A program made the translations under genes and the position numbers. The notes beneath the pieces are model-generated. The model was not told the DNA's origin and did no database searches. It saw only the letters and a program-made list of their open reading frames with translations. From assembly GCA_016719055.1 (NCBI GenBank), contig JADKAW010000020.1, forward strand, positions 18,327-82,326: 64,000 nt of DNA, in the 5' to 3' direction. Shown piece after piece: positions 8,006 through 17,700 of this stretch. Position 1 is the first letter of the stretch. Each line of letters opens with the position of its first letter. Origin of the DNA: Candidatus Rhodoferax mariagerensis. Lineage in GTDB: Bacteria > Pseudomonadota > Gammaproteobacteria > Burkholderiales > Burkholderiaceae_C.

Positions 8006-9442
8006 TCAGTGGCGCGAACCCGCAGCGGCCGGGCGGGGCTTGCGGTTTTTGTCCAGGGGTTGTGGCAGCAGTTGTGCCACCGTGAGCTGATCATCGCCAA
8101 AGTAGCGGGCCGCCACCTGCTTGACCTGATCGGCAGTCACCGCGCGCAGTTTCTGGATCAGTTGCTCGCCTGCGTCGAGTGCCAGGCCCTGGGCCCATTG
8201 GGTGCCCAGTTCACGCGCCTGGTTGAACAGCGAATCCAGCTTGTATACCTCACTGGCCACCCACTGGGTTTTGACGCGGGCCAGCTCGGCTTCAGTCACG
8301 CCCTCGAAGGCGATGCGCTGAACCTGGGCGCGCAAGCCCTGCTCGACTTGCTCGGTGGTCTTGCCAGCAATCGGCACACCCACCAGCATGAACATTTGCG
8401 GGCCCCGACCCCACAGGCCGTTGTAGGCCCCCACACTGTCGGCCAGCCGGTCTGGCCCCTGGGTCAGGTTGCGCTCCAGGCGGGCACCGCTGTAGCCGTC
8501 CAGCACGGCAGCCAGCACGGTCAGCGCCAAGGCGTCGGTGTCCTGCGCGGCATCAGCTTGCAGGGTGAGCGACGGCACTTTAAAAGCCAATGCCACATAG
8601 GCTTGCTCAGCCGGTGCCTTGAAGGCCAGGCGCTTGATGCCGGCCTGCTGCGGTTCAACACGCGGCTTGCGCGCAGCTAGCGTGCCTGATGGGAGACTGC
8701 CGTAGTATTTTTCAGCCAGGGCGCGCACCTGCGCCACATCCACATCACCAGCCACCACCACTGCGGCGTTGGCTGGCACATACCAGCGCTGGTAAAAGTC
8801 GCGTGCATCGGCAGGTGTCAGCGACTGCAGGTCACTCATCCAGCCCACAATCGGGCGGCGGTAGGGCGAAGCCACAAACGCCGTGGCGTTGAGTGCCTCG
8901 TTCAGCAGGGCGTGCGGGTTGTCTTCGGTGCGCAGGCGGCGCTCTTCCTTGACCACTTCCAGCTCTTTTTTGAATTCTTCGTCGGGCCATTGGTTGTTGG
9001 CAAAGCGGTCCGCCTCCAGCTGCATCACGTCGGCCAGGCGATTGGCAGGGATCTGCTGGTAATAGCCGGTGTAGTCGCGACTGGTAAAGGCGTTTTCGCG
9101 CCCACCCAGTGCCGCCACCCGGCGCGAAAACTCGCCTGCCTTGACGCTCGGTGTGCCCTTGAACATCATGTGTTCGAGCACGTGCGCCACGCCCGAAGCA
9201 CCGTCCACCTCGTCCATTGAGCCCACCCGCACCCAGACCATGTGCACCGCCGTGGGCGCGCGCGGGTCGGGTTTGACGATCAGCGTCATGCCGTTGGCCA
9301 GGGTGAACTGCTGGGCTTTGGTGGTGCTGCTACTGGTGTCGGTGCCAGGGGTTTGGGCCTGGGCCAAGCCCAGCAGCGCTGAAAAAGCCAGACCACCACA
9401 GATTTGCAGCCAGATGTGTTGAGAGGGGGGGTGTCGTTTCAT
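8006..9442 (-). CDS. Zinc peptidase of the M16 family (active partner)
   Basis: This 478-residue exported protease is started at the ATG at 9442, giving a signal peptide that ends LGLAQAQ; an upstream in-frame ATG at 9460 is possible. The inverted zinc motif HVLEH (His87, Glu90, His91) is present, with downstream acidic residues in the VVKEERR segment. Processing-protease-like M16 enzymes of this kind degrade peptides in the periplasm, usually as a heterodimer with the inactive partner encoded 17 bases downstream. It diverges from ftsY with fewer than 30 bases between start codons. Confidence 0.9.
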   Translation of the reverse strand: MKRHPPSQHIWLQICGGLAFSALLGLAQAQTPGTDTSSSTTKAQQFTLANGMTLIVKPDPRAPTAVHMVWVRVGSMDEVDGASGVAHVLEHMMFKGTPSVKAGEFSRRVAALGGRENAFTSRDYTGYYQQIPANRLADVMQLEADRFANNQWPDEEFKKELEVVKEERRLRTEDNPHALLNEALNATAFVASPYRRPIVGWMSDLQSLTPADARDFYQRWYVPANAAVVVAGDVDVAQVRALAEKYYGSLPSGTLAARKPRVEPQQAGIKRLAFKAPAEQAYVALAFKVPSLTLQADAAQDTDALALTVLAAVLDGYSGARLERNLTQGPDRLADSVGAYNGLWGRGPQMFMLVGVPIAGKTTEQVEQGLRAQVQRIAFEGVTEAELARVKTQWVASEVYKLDSLFNQARELGTQWAQGLALDAGEQLIQKLRAVTADQVKQVAARYFGDDQLTVAQLLPQPLDKNRKPRPAAAGSRH

Positions 9443-9471
9443 AGAATGCTGTGATATCACGAATCCAAAAA

Positions 9472-10788
9472 ATGTTCAGTTTCTTCAAAAAAAAACTCCT
9501 TGCCAAGACCCCCTCCAGTGGCGAGGTGCAGCCTGACCAGGTAGCGCTGCCGCTCGGTGCCATGCCGACAGAATTTGCAGCCAAAGCTGATGCTACGACG
9601 CACGCCACCGGTTTGCCCGATGCCGCACCGCTTGGCAACAGCCCTGCAACTATGGCGGCATTGCCGCTAGTCGCGGCGCCGCCGACTGTACCTCTACCGG
9701 CTTCAACGCCGACATCCGCAACTGTTTTTGCCCCTGCGCGAGGCGCGTCCCCTGCCCCATGGCCGATAGCGCCTGAGCCGGGGCGCATCGCAGCCAATAC
9801 GCCGACCGCCCCGGTGCCTGCACCTGCATCAACACCTGCATCTGCGGCCGCTCCTGTCGCCACGCCCGAACGTTCCTCATGGCTCAATAAGCTCAAGACC
9901 GGTTTACGCAAGACCGGTGCCAGCATTGCCACCGTGTTCACCGGCGCGCAGATTGACGACGCGCTGTATGAAGACCTGGAAACCGCCCTGCTGCTGGCCG
10001 ACACCGGGGTCAAGGCCACCGCGCAGTTGCTGGTGGACCTGAAGTTTCGTGTCAAGGACAGCGACACCACCAACCCGGCAGCCGTCAAGGGTCTTCTGAT
10101 CGACGCGCTGACCCACATGCTGACGCCCTTGCAAAAATCATTGGTGATTGGGCAGTTTTCGCCCACCGTGATCATGGTGGCCGGTGTCAATGGCGCTGGC
10201 AAAACCACCTCGATTGGCAAACTGACGCGCCACCTGGCCACGGCTGGCGCCAGTGTGCTGCTGGCGGCGGCCGACACCTTTCGCGCCGCCGCGCGCGAAC
10301 AGCTGGGCGTGTGGGCCGACCGCAACACAGTAGACATCATCAGCCAGGAGGGTGGCGACCCGGCGGCCGTGTCGTTTGACGCCGTGAGCGCCGGCAAGGC
10401 ACGTGGGCGTGATGTGGTACTGATTGACACTGCCGGACGCCTGCCGACCCAGCTGCACCTGATGGAAGAGCTGCGCAAGATCAAGCGGGTGATTCAAAAA
10501 ACCGGCCCCACCCAAGCTGACGCCGCCAGCCTGCCCCCGCATGAGATTTTGCTGGTGATTGACGGCAACACCGGACAAAACGCGCTGGCACAGGTCAAGG
10601 CGTTTGACGACGCGCTGGGGTTGACCGGCCTGATCGTGACCAAACTGGACGGCACGGCCAAGGGCGGCGTGCTGGCAGCCATTGCACGGGAGCGCCCGGT
10701 TCCGGTGTATTTCATTGGCGTGGGCGAAAAGCTCGAAGACCTGGAAACCTTCAACGCGCGTGAATTTGCGCAGGCCCTGCTGTCCTGA
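9472..10788 (+). CDS. ftsY: Signal recognition particle receptor FtsY
   Basis: A GTPase of 438 residues with a basic N-terminus (MFSFFKKKLL), a long Ala/Pro-rich acidic-type linker (residues about 20-140), then the NG domain: G1 GVNGAGKT (238-245), DTFRAAAREQL, DTAGRLPT and TKLDGTAKGG. It is the membrane receptor for SRP-ribosome complexes. The linker is longer and more Pro/Ala-rich than in E. coli. I chose the ATG at 9472 over the GTG at 9451 because it gives the usual MFSFFKK opening. Confidence 0.95.
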   Translation: MFSFFKKKLLAKTPSSGEVQPDQVALPLGAMPTEFAAKADATTHATGLPDAAPLGNSPATMAALPLVAAPPTVPLPASTPTSATVFAPARGASPAPWPIAPEPGRIAANTPTAPVPAPASTPASAAAPVATPERSSWLNKLKTGLRKTGASIATVFTGAQIDDALYEDLETALLLADTGVKATAQLLVDLKFRVKDSDTTNPAAVKGLLIDALTHMLTPLQKSLVIGQFSPTVIMVAGVNGAGKTTSIGKLTRHLATAGASVLLAAADTFRAAAREQLGVWADRNTVDIISQEGGDPAAVSFDAVSAGKARGRDVVLIDTAGRLPTQLHLMEELRKIKRVIQKTGPTQADAASLPPHEILLVIDGNTGQNALAQVKAFDDALGLTGLIVTKLDGTAKGGVLAAIARERPVPVYFIGVGEKLEDLETFNAREFAQALLS

Positions 10789-10820
10789 CCCGACCTGAAT
10801 CAGCCGGGCACCTCAACGCC

Positions 10821-11993
10821 GTGACCGCTGTGCGCAACGCCCCAGATCACACTCTTTGTCAGCGTCGCTCACTGCTGGCAGCGGCCCTGGGGGTTTCGCT
10901 TGACCCTGGACTGGGCTGGGCCCAAAGTCTGGCCGGTGCGCCGCCTGCTTCGCCGCTGGTCAAGCGGTCTTTGCAATTTCCGCAAGACCTGGGCAGCCAC
11001 CCCGACACCGCGATTGAGTGGTGGTATGTGACTGGTGCATTGCAGACCCAGGAGCGGTTGTTTGGCTTTCAGTTGACGTTTTTCCGCTCGCGGGTGCCAG
11101 CAACCCAATCCATGACTTCAGCATTTGCTGCCAAGCAACTGATTTTTGCGCACGCGGCTGTGACCGATGTGGCGGGCAAGCGCCTGTTGCATGACCAGCG
11201 CATTGCCCGTAGTTCTGGCGTGGCCACGGTTGACCTGGCACACGCCAGCACTACTGACACTGACGTGGCGCTGCAGAACTGGTCGCTGGTGCGGCGCCAG
11301 GGGCGCTACCAAGCTCAGGTCAAAGGCAGCAGCTTCGGCTATTCGCTCAACCTGGCAGAAACCCAGCCGCTGCTGCTGCAAGGTGATCAGGGACTGTCGC
11401 GCAAAGGGCCGCAGGCAACCCAGGCCAGTTTTTATTACAGCCTGCCGCAATTGCAGGTTAGTGGTGAGCTGGCGCTGGCGGGTCAGACGCTGGCGGTGCA
11501 AGGCCGCGCCTGGCTGGACCATGAATGGAGCCAGTCGCTGCTGCACCCGGACGCGGTGGGCTGGGACTGGATTGGCATGAACCTGACCGACGGCAGCGCC
11601 TTGACGGCGTTTCGCCTGCGCACTTCGTCCGGCGAGTCGTTATGGGCTGGGGGCTCGTGGCGGGCTCAAGGCGCTGTGCAAGCGGTCGCTTTTACCGCAC
11701 AAGACGTGACTTTCGAGGCCAAGAGGTTCTGGAAAAGTGCAGCCAGCGGCACCACTTACCCGGTTGAATGGACCGTGACGGTTCCATCAGCGGCCGGGGG
11801 TGGGGTCGTGGCTGCTGGCATACGCCGCTTCACGGTGCGCGCCGTCATCGACGCCCAGGAACTCGACAGCCGCAGCTCCACTGGTGCCATTTACTGGGAA
11901 GGGCTGAGCGATCTGCTGGACGATCAGGGCAAGCGTGTCGGGCGGGGTTACCTCGAAATGACCGGCTACGCCAGTGCGTTAAAACTTGGCTAG
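10821..11993 (+). CDS. Lipocalin-like/carotenoid 1,2-hydratase-type (AttH/CrtC) secreted protein
   Basis: A 390-residue protein from a GTG start at 10821. The N-terminus carries a possible twin-arginine signal (QRRSLLAAALG, cleavage near GWAQ). The body has the AttH/CrtC signature: SHPDTAIEWWYVTGAL, FGFQLTFFRSR, WLDHEWS and WDWIGMNL, and a C-terminal GRGYLEMTGY. Bacterial members of this lipocalin-like family usually accompany ABC exporters of unknown substrate. No carotenoid genes lie nearby, so hydratase activity is unlikely to be the role. Confidence 0.8.
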   Translation: MTAVRNAPDHTLCQRRSLLAAALGVSLDPGLGWAQSLAGAPPASPLVKRSLQFPQDLGSHPDTAIEWWYVTGALQTQERLFGFQLTFFRSRVPATQSMTSAFAAKQLIFAHAAVTDVAGKRLLHDQRIARSSGVATVDLAHASTTDTDVALQNWSLVRRQGRYQAQVKGSSFGYSLNLAETQPLLLQGDQGLSRKGPQATQASFYYSLPQLQVSGELALAGQTLAVQGRAWLDHEWSQSLLHPDAVGWDWIGMNLTDGSALTAFRLRTSSGESLWAGGSWRAQGAVQAVAFTAQDVTFEAKRFWKSAASGTTYPVEWTVTVPSAAGGGVVAAGIRRFTVRAVIDAQELDSRSSTGAIYWEGLSDLLDDQGKRVGRGYLEMTGYASALKLG

Positions 11994-12133
11994 TTGCTAC
12001 AAGTAACAGAGCTATTGACGCAATAACCAAAAGGGCTAGAGGTCATTTTTATATGTAACCCGGTGATCAAACCCTGATCTGATACCGTGGCAGCGTCAGC
12101 CGCCATTGCAAGACACTTTCACTTGATGCCGCC

Positions 12134-13909
12134 ATGCCAACCATCCCTACCCCATCGCGCAACCCAAAATCACTGTCGGGTTTGTTGCCATTTTTAAAAC
12201 CCTACCGCGCACGCATTGGTCTGGCGCTGGTGTTTCTGGTGCTGGCAGCCATGGCCACGCTGGCGTTTCCGCTGGCGCTGCGCAGCCTGATTGACGGCGG
12301 GCTGATGCAGGGCGACAAAGGCGCGCAGGTGATGGCGCTGCGTGAGCACTTTGTGGCGCTGTTTGCGGTGGCGGTGGCGCTGGGTGTTTTTTCGGCCGCA
12401 CGCTTTTACATGGTGAGCTGGCTGGGTGAGCGTGTCAGCGCCGACCTGCGCAACGCGGTGTATGCCCATGTGCTGCAACAAAGCCCGGAATTTTTTGAGA
12501 CCACACAAACCGGCGAGGTGCTGTCGCGCCTGTCGGCCGACACCACGCTGGTGCAGACGGTGGTGGGCTCGTCGCTGAGCATGGGCCTGCGCAACCTGGT
12601 GATGGGGCTGGGCGCTTTGGGTATTTTGGTATGGACCAATCCGATGGTGATGGCACAGGTGTTGGCGGTGCTGGTGCTGATTGTGTTGCCGGCGTTGTGG
12701 TTTGGGCGGCGTGTGCGCAAGCTATCACGGGCCAGCCAGGACCGTGCGGCAGATTCAAGCGCCATTGCTGCAGAGGTGCTCAACGCCATCACGGTGGTCC
12801 AGAGTTATGTGGCAGAGCTGCGTGAAACCAGCCGTTTTGCGCAGGCCACCAACGCCGCATTTGACGTGGCCGTGCGGCGTTCGCGGGCCCGGTCGATGCT
12901 GGTGGCCTTCATCATCATTGCCACCTCAGCCGCGCTGCTGTGGGGCTTGTACCAGGGCACGCAGGCGGTGATGGCCGGGCGCATCAGTGCCGGGCATCTG
13001 GGGCAAACGGTGGTGTATGTGATCATTCTGGCCGGCGCTTTTGCGGTGCTGGGCGAGGTCTATGGCGACCTGCTGCGCGCCGCCGGTGCCACTGAGCGTC
13101 TGATGGAACTGCTGGCCAGCCGTTCACCCATCACTTCACCTTCAAATCCGGCTCCAGCCCTTATCAATCAAGCGGGATGCGCTATTGATTTTGAGTCAGT
13201 CAACTTCCACTATCCGTCGCGCCCGGGGCAGGCAGCGCTGCAAGATTTTTCGCTGGCAGTGGGCGCAGGCCAGACGGTAGCGCTGGTTGGGCCCAGTGGC
13301 GCCGGCAAAAGCACGGTGTTTCAGCTGCTGCTGCGTTTTTATGACGCGCAGGGTGGACGCATTTTGCTGGATGGTGTGCCCACGGGCGATCTGAGCCTGG
13401 CTGACCTGCGTGGGCAGATTGGCATCGTGCCGCAGGATGCGGTGATTTTTTCAAGCGGTGCCCTGGAAAACATTCGCTATGGCAAACCTGGCGCCAGCGA
13501 TGCTGAAGTCAAACAGGCCGCCGAGGCAGCATTTGCACACGGCTTCATTACTGCCCTGCCGCAGGGTTACGACACCTTTTTGGGCGAACGTGGTGTGCGC
13601 CTGAGTGGCGGGCAACGCCAGCGCCTGGCAATTGCCCGGGCCATTCTGAAAAATCCGCCCTTGCTGTTGCTGGACGAAGCCACCAGCGCGCTGGACGCGG
13701 AAAGCGAACGCATGGTGCAGGCCGCGCTGGAATCAGCCATGCATGGCCGCACCACGCTGGTGATTGCGCACCGCCTGGCCACTGTGCAAAAGGCCGACCG
13801 CATTGTGGTGCTGGACCAGGGGCGACTGGTGGAACAGGGCACACATGCTGAACTGGTGGCTCTGAGTGGTATTTACGCCGGTCTGGCTGCGCTGCAATTC
13901 CACACGTAG
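12134..13909 (+). CDS. ABC exporter, fused permease-ATPase (MsbA/LmrA type)
   Basis: This 591-residue half-transporter has about six membrane helices in residues 20-310, then an NBD with Walker A GPSGAGKST, signature LSGGQRQR, Walker B LLLLDEATSALD and the switch His in VIAHR. It should act as a homodimer exporting lipid or drug-like molecules. The linker between the two domains (residues about 338-357) is encoded by a copy of the dispersed repeat, in frame. Starts near codons MPTIPTPSRNPKSLS. Confidence 0.92.
   Translation: MPTIPTPSRNPKSLSGLLPFLKPYRARIGLALVFLVLAAMATLAFPLALRSLIDGGLMQGDKGAQVMALREHFVALFAVAVALGVFSAARFYMVSWLGERVSADLRNAVYAHVLQQSPEFFETTQTGEVLSRLSADTTLVQTVVGSSLSMGLRNLVMGLGALGILVWTNPMVMAQVLAVLVLIVLPALWFGRRVRKLSRASQDRAADSSAIAAEVLNAITVVQSYVAELRETSRFAQATNAAFDVAVRRSRARSMLVAFIIIATSAALLWGLYQGTQAVMAGRISAGHLGQTVVYVIILAGAFAVLGEVYGDLLRAAGATERLMELLASRSPITSPSNPAPALINQAGCAIDFESVNFHYPSRPGQAALQDFSLAVGAGQTVALVGPSGAGKSTVFQLLLRFYDAQGGRILLDGVPTGDLSLADLRGQIGIVPQDAVIFSSGALENIRYGKPGASDAEVKQAAEAAFAHGFITALPQGYDTFLGERGVRLSGGQRQRLAIARAILKNPPLLLLDEATSALDAESERMVQAALESAMHGRTTLVIAHRLATVQKADRIVVLDQGRLVEQGTHAELVALSGIYAGLAALQFHT
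13147..13198. repeat. Dispersed repeat copy 3, inside the ABC exporter gene
   Basis: The words GGCTCCAGCCCTTATCAATC and ATGCGCTATTGATTTTGAG match the repeat seen at 27424 and 31681. It is read in frame and encodes a flexible Pro/Ala linker between membrane and ATPase domains. Confidence 0.6.
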
Positions 13910-13987
13910 CTGCGCGTTGTTGTTTAATCAGTTGAAGTTTGTGCGCAAGACTCGTAAACTCCGAATTGACCCACAAAGGAGCGCCAA

Positions 13988-14182
13988 ATGAACGTTTCAG
14001 AAGCCCGTAGTGCACCGGTTCAGTCCACTCAAACACCGACCCAGCTCCAGAAAACCGAGCAAAGCAATCAACAAACAAAAAGCCAGGAAACCCAGGCCAA
14101 GCCCCCAGAGCAGACGTCACGCGCTCCGGTGGTCAACACGCAAGGGCAAACCACCGGTCGCTTATTGAATGTGACGGCTTAG
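13988..14182 (+). CDS. Small Gln/Thr-rich protein with C-terminal GRLLNVTA
   Basis: A 64-residue hydrophilic protein, almost entirely Q, T, S, P, K and E, with no signal peptide or membrane segment; probably disordered. AAAGGAG lies 7 bases before the ATG. It ends GRLLNVTA, nearly the same as the end of the next gene (GRVLNITA), which argues that both are real and related. I do not recognise a family. Confidence 0.65.
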   Translation: MNVSEARSAPVQSTQTPTQLQKTEQSNQQTKSQETQAKPPEQTSRAPVVNTQGQTTGRLLNVTA

Positions 14183-14206
14183 GATTCATCACCGGCAGGT
14201 GTCACC

Positions 14207-14707
14207 ATGGCTGCCCTTGCTGCCATCAGCAGCGCCACACCTTCGCTTCAAGCCACGCTGATCAACAGTCGGCTGGAGCAGGCGCGCCGGGATGCTGACC
14301 AAGCCGAAGCTTATGCCGAGAACCTGCGCGCGCAGGCAGATGACCAGGAGCGGGTAGTCACCCAAGCTCGCCAGCGCGTCAACACACTGGAAGACGGATC
14401 GACCGCAGTGGCCAGTGCCAACGCACAAAAACAAGGTCCAGCCAAGCCAAGCCAAGCCCCTGTACCGGTTGAAGAGGATCCGACTTACTCCAAAACATTG
14501 GCGGGTGTCTTCCAGTTTGCCAAGCCGATACTGTCGATGGACCTGTCAACAGCTCAGAAGAACATTGTGACCACCACCCTGTTTGAAGCCACCAACACGG
14601 TGGTTTCCGCCAGCCAGCCCAATGTGCAGGCGGTGCAGCGCTACGACAGTCAAGTGGCTGGCAGCCCCAGCAAAGTCATGGGGCGCGTGCTGAACATTAC
14701 GGCTTAA
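14207..14707 (+). CDS. Unknown protein with coiled-coil start and C-terminal GRVLNITA
   Basis: A 166-residue protein. Residues about 20-65 form a likely coiled coil (RLEQARRDADQAEAYAENLR and following). A Pro/Gln linker and a second helical part follow. The C-terminus GRVLNITA repeats the ending of the 64-residue protein encoded 24 bases upstream, so the pair probably arose by partial duplication or binds a common partner. The start codon at 14207 is ATG with a weak ribosome site (GGTGTCACC). Function unknown. Confidence 0.65.
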   Translation: MAALAAISSATPSLQATLINSRLEQARRDADQAEAYAENLRAQADDQERVVTQARQRVNTLEDGSTAVASANAQKQGPAKPSQAPVPVEEDPTYSKTLAGVFQFAKPILSMDLSTAQKNIVTTTLFEATNTVVSASQPNVQAVQRYDSQVAGSPSKVMGRVLNITA

Positions 14708-14731
14708 TGCCTGGTTCTGTACTTTTTCAGC

Positions 14732-17700
14732 TCAGCTAAGGTGGCGCAACTCGCGCAGGGCCACAGAAATTGGGGCTAAATCAGCGCCTTGCCTAGCCAC
14801 AGTCTCTAACAAGCGGCTCAAATGCTCGATCTGATGAGTGTGCTGCATTGACCAATCTTCAACCCCCGCGTAGTGAGTCAGCACGGTCTGGGTGACCTGT
14901 CTGGCAATGGCATAACTGTCATCACGAGCGCTGCCGCGGGCCTGGGTTTGCCACAAGGTGTCAGTGGGCAGGCGTTTGATCTGGGTCCGCCAAGCCACCA
15001 GGGCAAGTTGACTTTCCACAGCGAAGTAAACACGGGCAGCTTGCTCAAGTGGCTGGCCAGAACTGGCTGCCAGGTCCACCAGGTCGAGCGCCGGGAAGAT
15101 GAATTCCAGTGCCGTGAGGCGTTGTGCCAGGTCAGAGGCTACGCCCGCCTGCGTCAACACCTGAGCCGCCTGCTGCCAGTCTGTAACCGAGTGTTCGGGC
15201 AGCCATGCATTCAAGCTGGCACGCAACTCAACTGCGCCAGGCTGGTAGCGGGCGATCAGCGTCGGCATGTCAGCACCCTTGGCGCGCAGCCGCAATATCC
15301 AGCGTGATGCGCGTTGTGTCATGGCGATCAGCCGGGCCAGCAAATCGAGTTGCAGCACATTTGAGACTTGGAGGTCCAGTGCGTCAATTTGGTCCCAAAG
15401 TGGTTCGAGGTCAAAAATTTCGCGTGCCAGTGTGTATGCGCGCACCACATCGGCGGTGCTGGCACCTGCTTCAGCAGCCAGGAAATTGATGAAAGTGGCC
15501 CCTGCACGGTTGACCACGGTGTTGGCCACAAAGGTGGCAATGATTTCGCGCCGCAAAGGGTGGCTGGCGATCGCATCAGCAAATTTCTCAGACAGCGCCT
15601 TGGGAAAATAGGCTTTGAGGGTACGGTTGAAGTAGGGGTCATCAGGCAGGTTGCTGGCCACCAGATCGTCAAACACCGATATCTTGGCGTAGGCCAGCAC
15701 CACCGCGCCCTCGGGGGCAGTCAAGCCAATCTTGGCGGCTCGCCGACGGGCAATCTCGTCATCGTTGGGCAGAAACTCGATGGCGCGCTGGAGCCGCCCG
15801 GAGCCTTCCAGCCACTGCATCAAACGCTGCTGGGCATCCAGCACATACAGAGGCCGGTGACAGGCCACATCCAAAGCCTGGGTCTGGTAGTAGTTGTCGG
15901 CCAGTACCAAATGACCGACCTCGTCTGTCATCGAGGCCAGCAAGTCATTGCGCTGCTTGAAGGTCAGGTCACCGGCTTCGACCACGCGGTCCAGCAGAAT
16001 TTTGATGTTGACCTCGTGATCAGAGCAGTCCACACCAGCGGAATTGTCAATGGCGTCGGTGTAGATCAAGCCACCCTGCTGTGCAAATTCAACACGGCCG
16101 AGCTGTGTGCACCCCAGGTTGCCGCCTTCAACCAGCACTTTGCAGCGCAACTCATTGCCATTCACCCGAAACGCGTCGCCTGCCTTGTCACCGACCTGAA
16201 GATGCGCTTCTTTGGATGATTTGACGTAAGTACCGATGCCGCCGTTGTAGAGCAAATCGACCGGGGCTTTCAAGATAGCGTTGAGCAGCGCTGCGGGTGT
16301 CAGTTCGCTGATTTCAATGCCAAGGGCCTGACAGGCTGCCTCTGACAGTTTGATGAACTTGGCAGATCGTGGGTAAACGCCGCCGCCAGCCGATATGAGG
16401 CTACTGTCAAAATCTTCCCAGCTTGACCGGGCCAAACCAAACAGACGCTTGCGTTCAAGAAAGCTGCGCCCCACATCAGGATTAGGGTCGATAAAGATAT
16501 GCCGATGATCAAATGCCGCCACCAGTTGAAGGTGCTCTGACAGCAGCATGCCGTTGCCAAAGACGTCACCGGACATATCGCCAATACCGACCACGGTAAA
16601 GGGAGTTGTTTGCGTGTCAAGGCTCAGCGCCCTGAAATGCCGCTTGGTGGCTTCCCAGGCGCCACGGGCAGTGATACCCATTTTTTTATGGTCATAACCG
16701 ACCGACCCACCTGACGCAAATGCATCGCCCAGCCAAAAACCATACTCGGCAGAAACGCTGTTGGCAATGTCCGAGAAACTTGCAGTGCCCTTGTCGGCTG
16801 CCACCACCAGGTAGGGGTCATCGGCATCGTGGCGAACAAGTTTTGGTGGCGCAACGATGGTGCCTCGCACCAGGTTGTCGGTCAAATCCAGCAGACCCGA
16901 CAAAAACAGTCGGTAACAGGCAATGCCTTCCGCCATGTAAGCATCGCGGTCAGCGGGGTTGGGTGGGTTTTTCAGGACAAATCCACCTTTGGAGCCAACC
17001 GGCACGATGACCGTGTTTTTGACATGCTGCGCCTTGACCAGGCCCAAGATTTCAGTACGGAAATCTTCTCGCCGGTCAGACCAGCGAAGACCACCACGCG
17101 CCACCTTGCCGTTGCGCAGATGCACACCCTCAAAGCGTGGCGAATAGACCCAGATTTCAAACATCGGCTTGGGTTCAGGGACACCGGGCAGTTCACGTGG
17201 GTTGAGCTTGAAGCTCAGGTAGGTTTTTGGGGCACCCGAGCTGTCAAGCTGCCAGGCGTTGGTGCGGGAAGTGGCCAGAATGCTGCTGTAAAACTGACGC
17301 AAGATGCGGTCTTCGTCCAGACTTGCTACCGCCGTCAGAAGGGCCTCAAAGTGCTGGCACAGTTGACGTTGTGCAGAATCACGATCGGTGTCATTTGAAG
17401 GGTTGAAACGAGCGTCGAACAAGTCTAAAAGAGCCTGAGCAATCGGCGCATTCTTAACCAGTGTTGTCTCGATGTAGGTTTGACTAAACGCAAACCAGAG
17501 TTGCTTGAAATAGCGGGTGTAGGCACGCAAAACCGCGATAGCGCGTGCGTCCAGTGCGGTCTGAAGCACCAGCTTGTTCAGGTCGTCACTGTCCACGTCA
17601 CCATGCCACACTTGCATAAACAAGGCTTCAAAGCGATCTTTAACTGCCGCTATTTCAGTGGCCGGTGGCAACTGCAGCCCAAGGTCGTGAATCCAGAACT

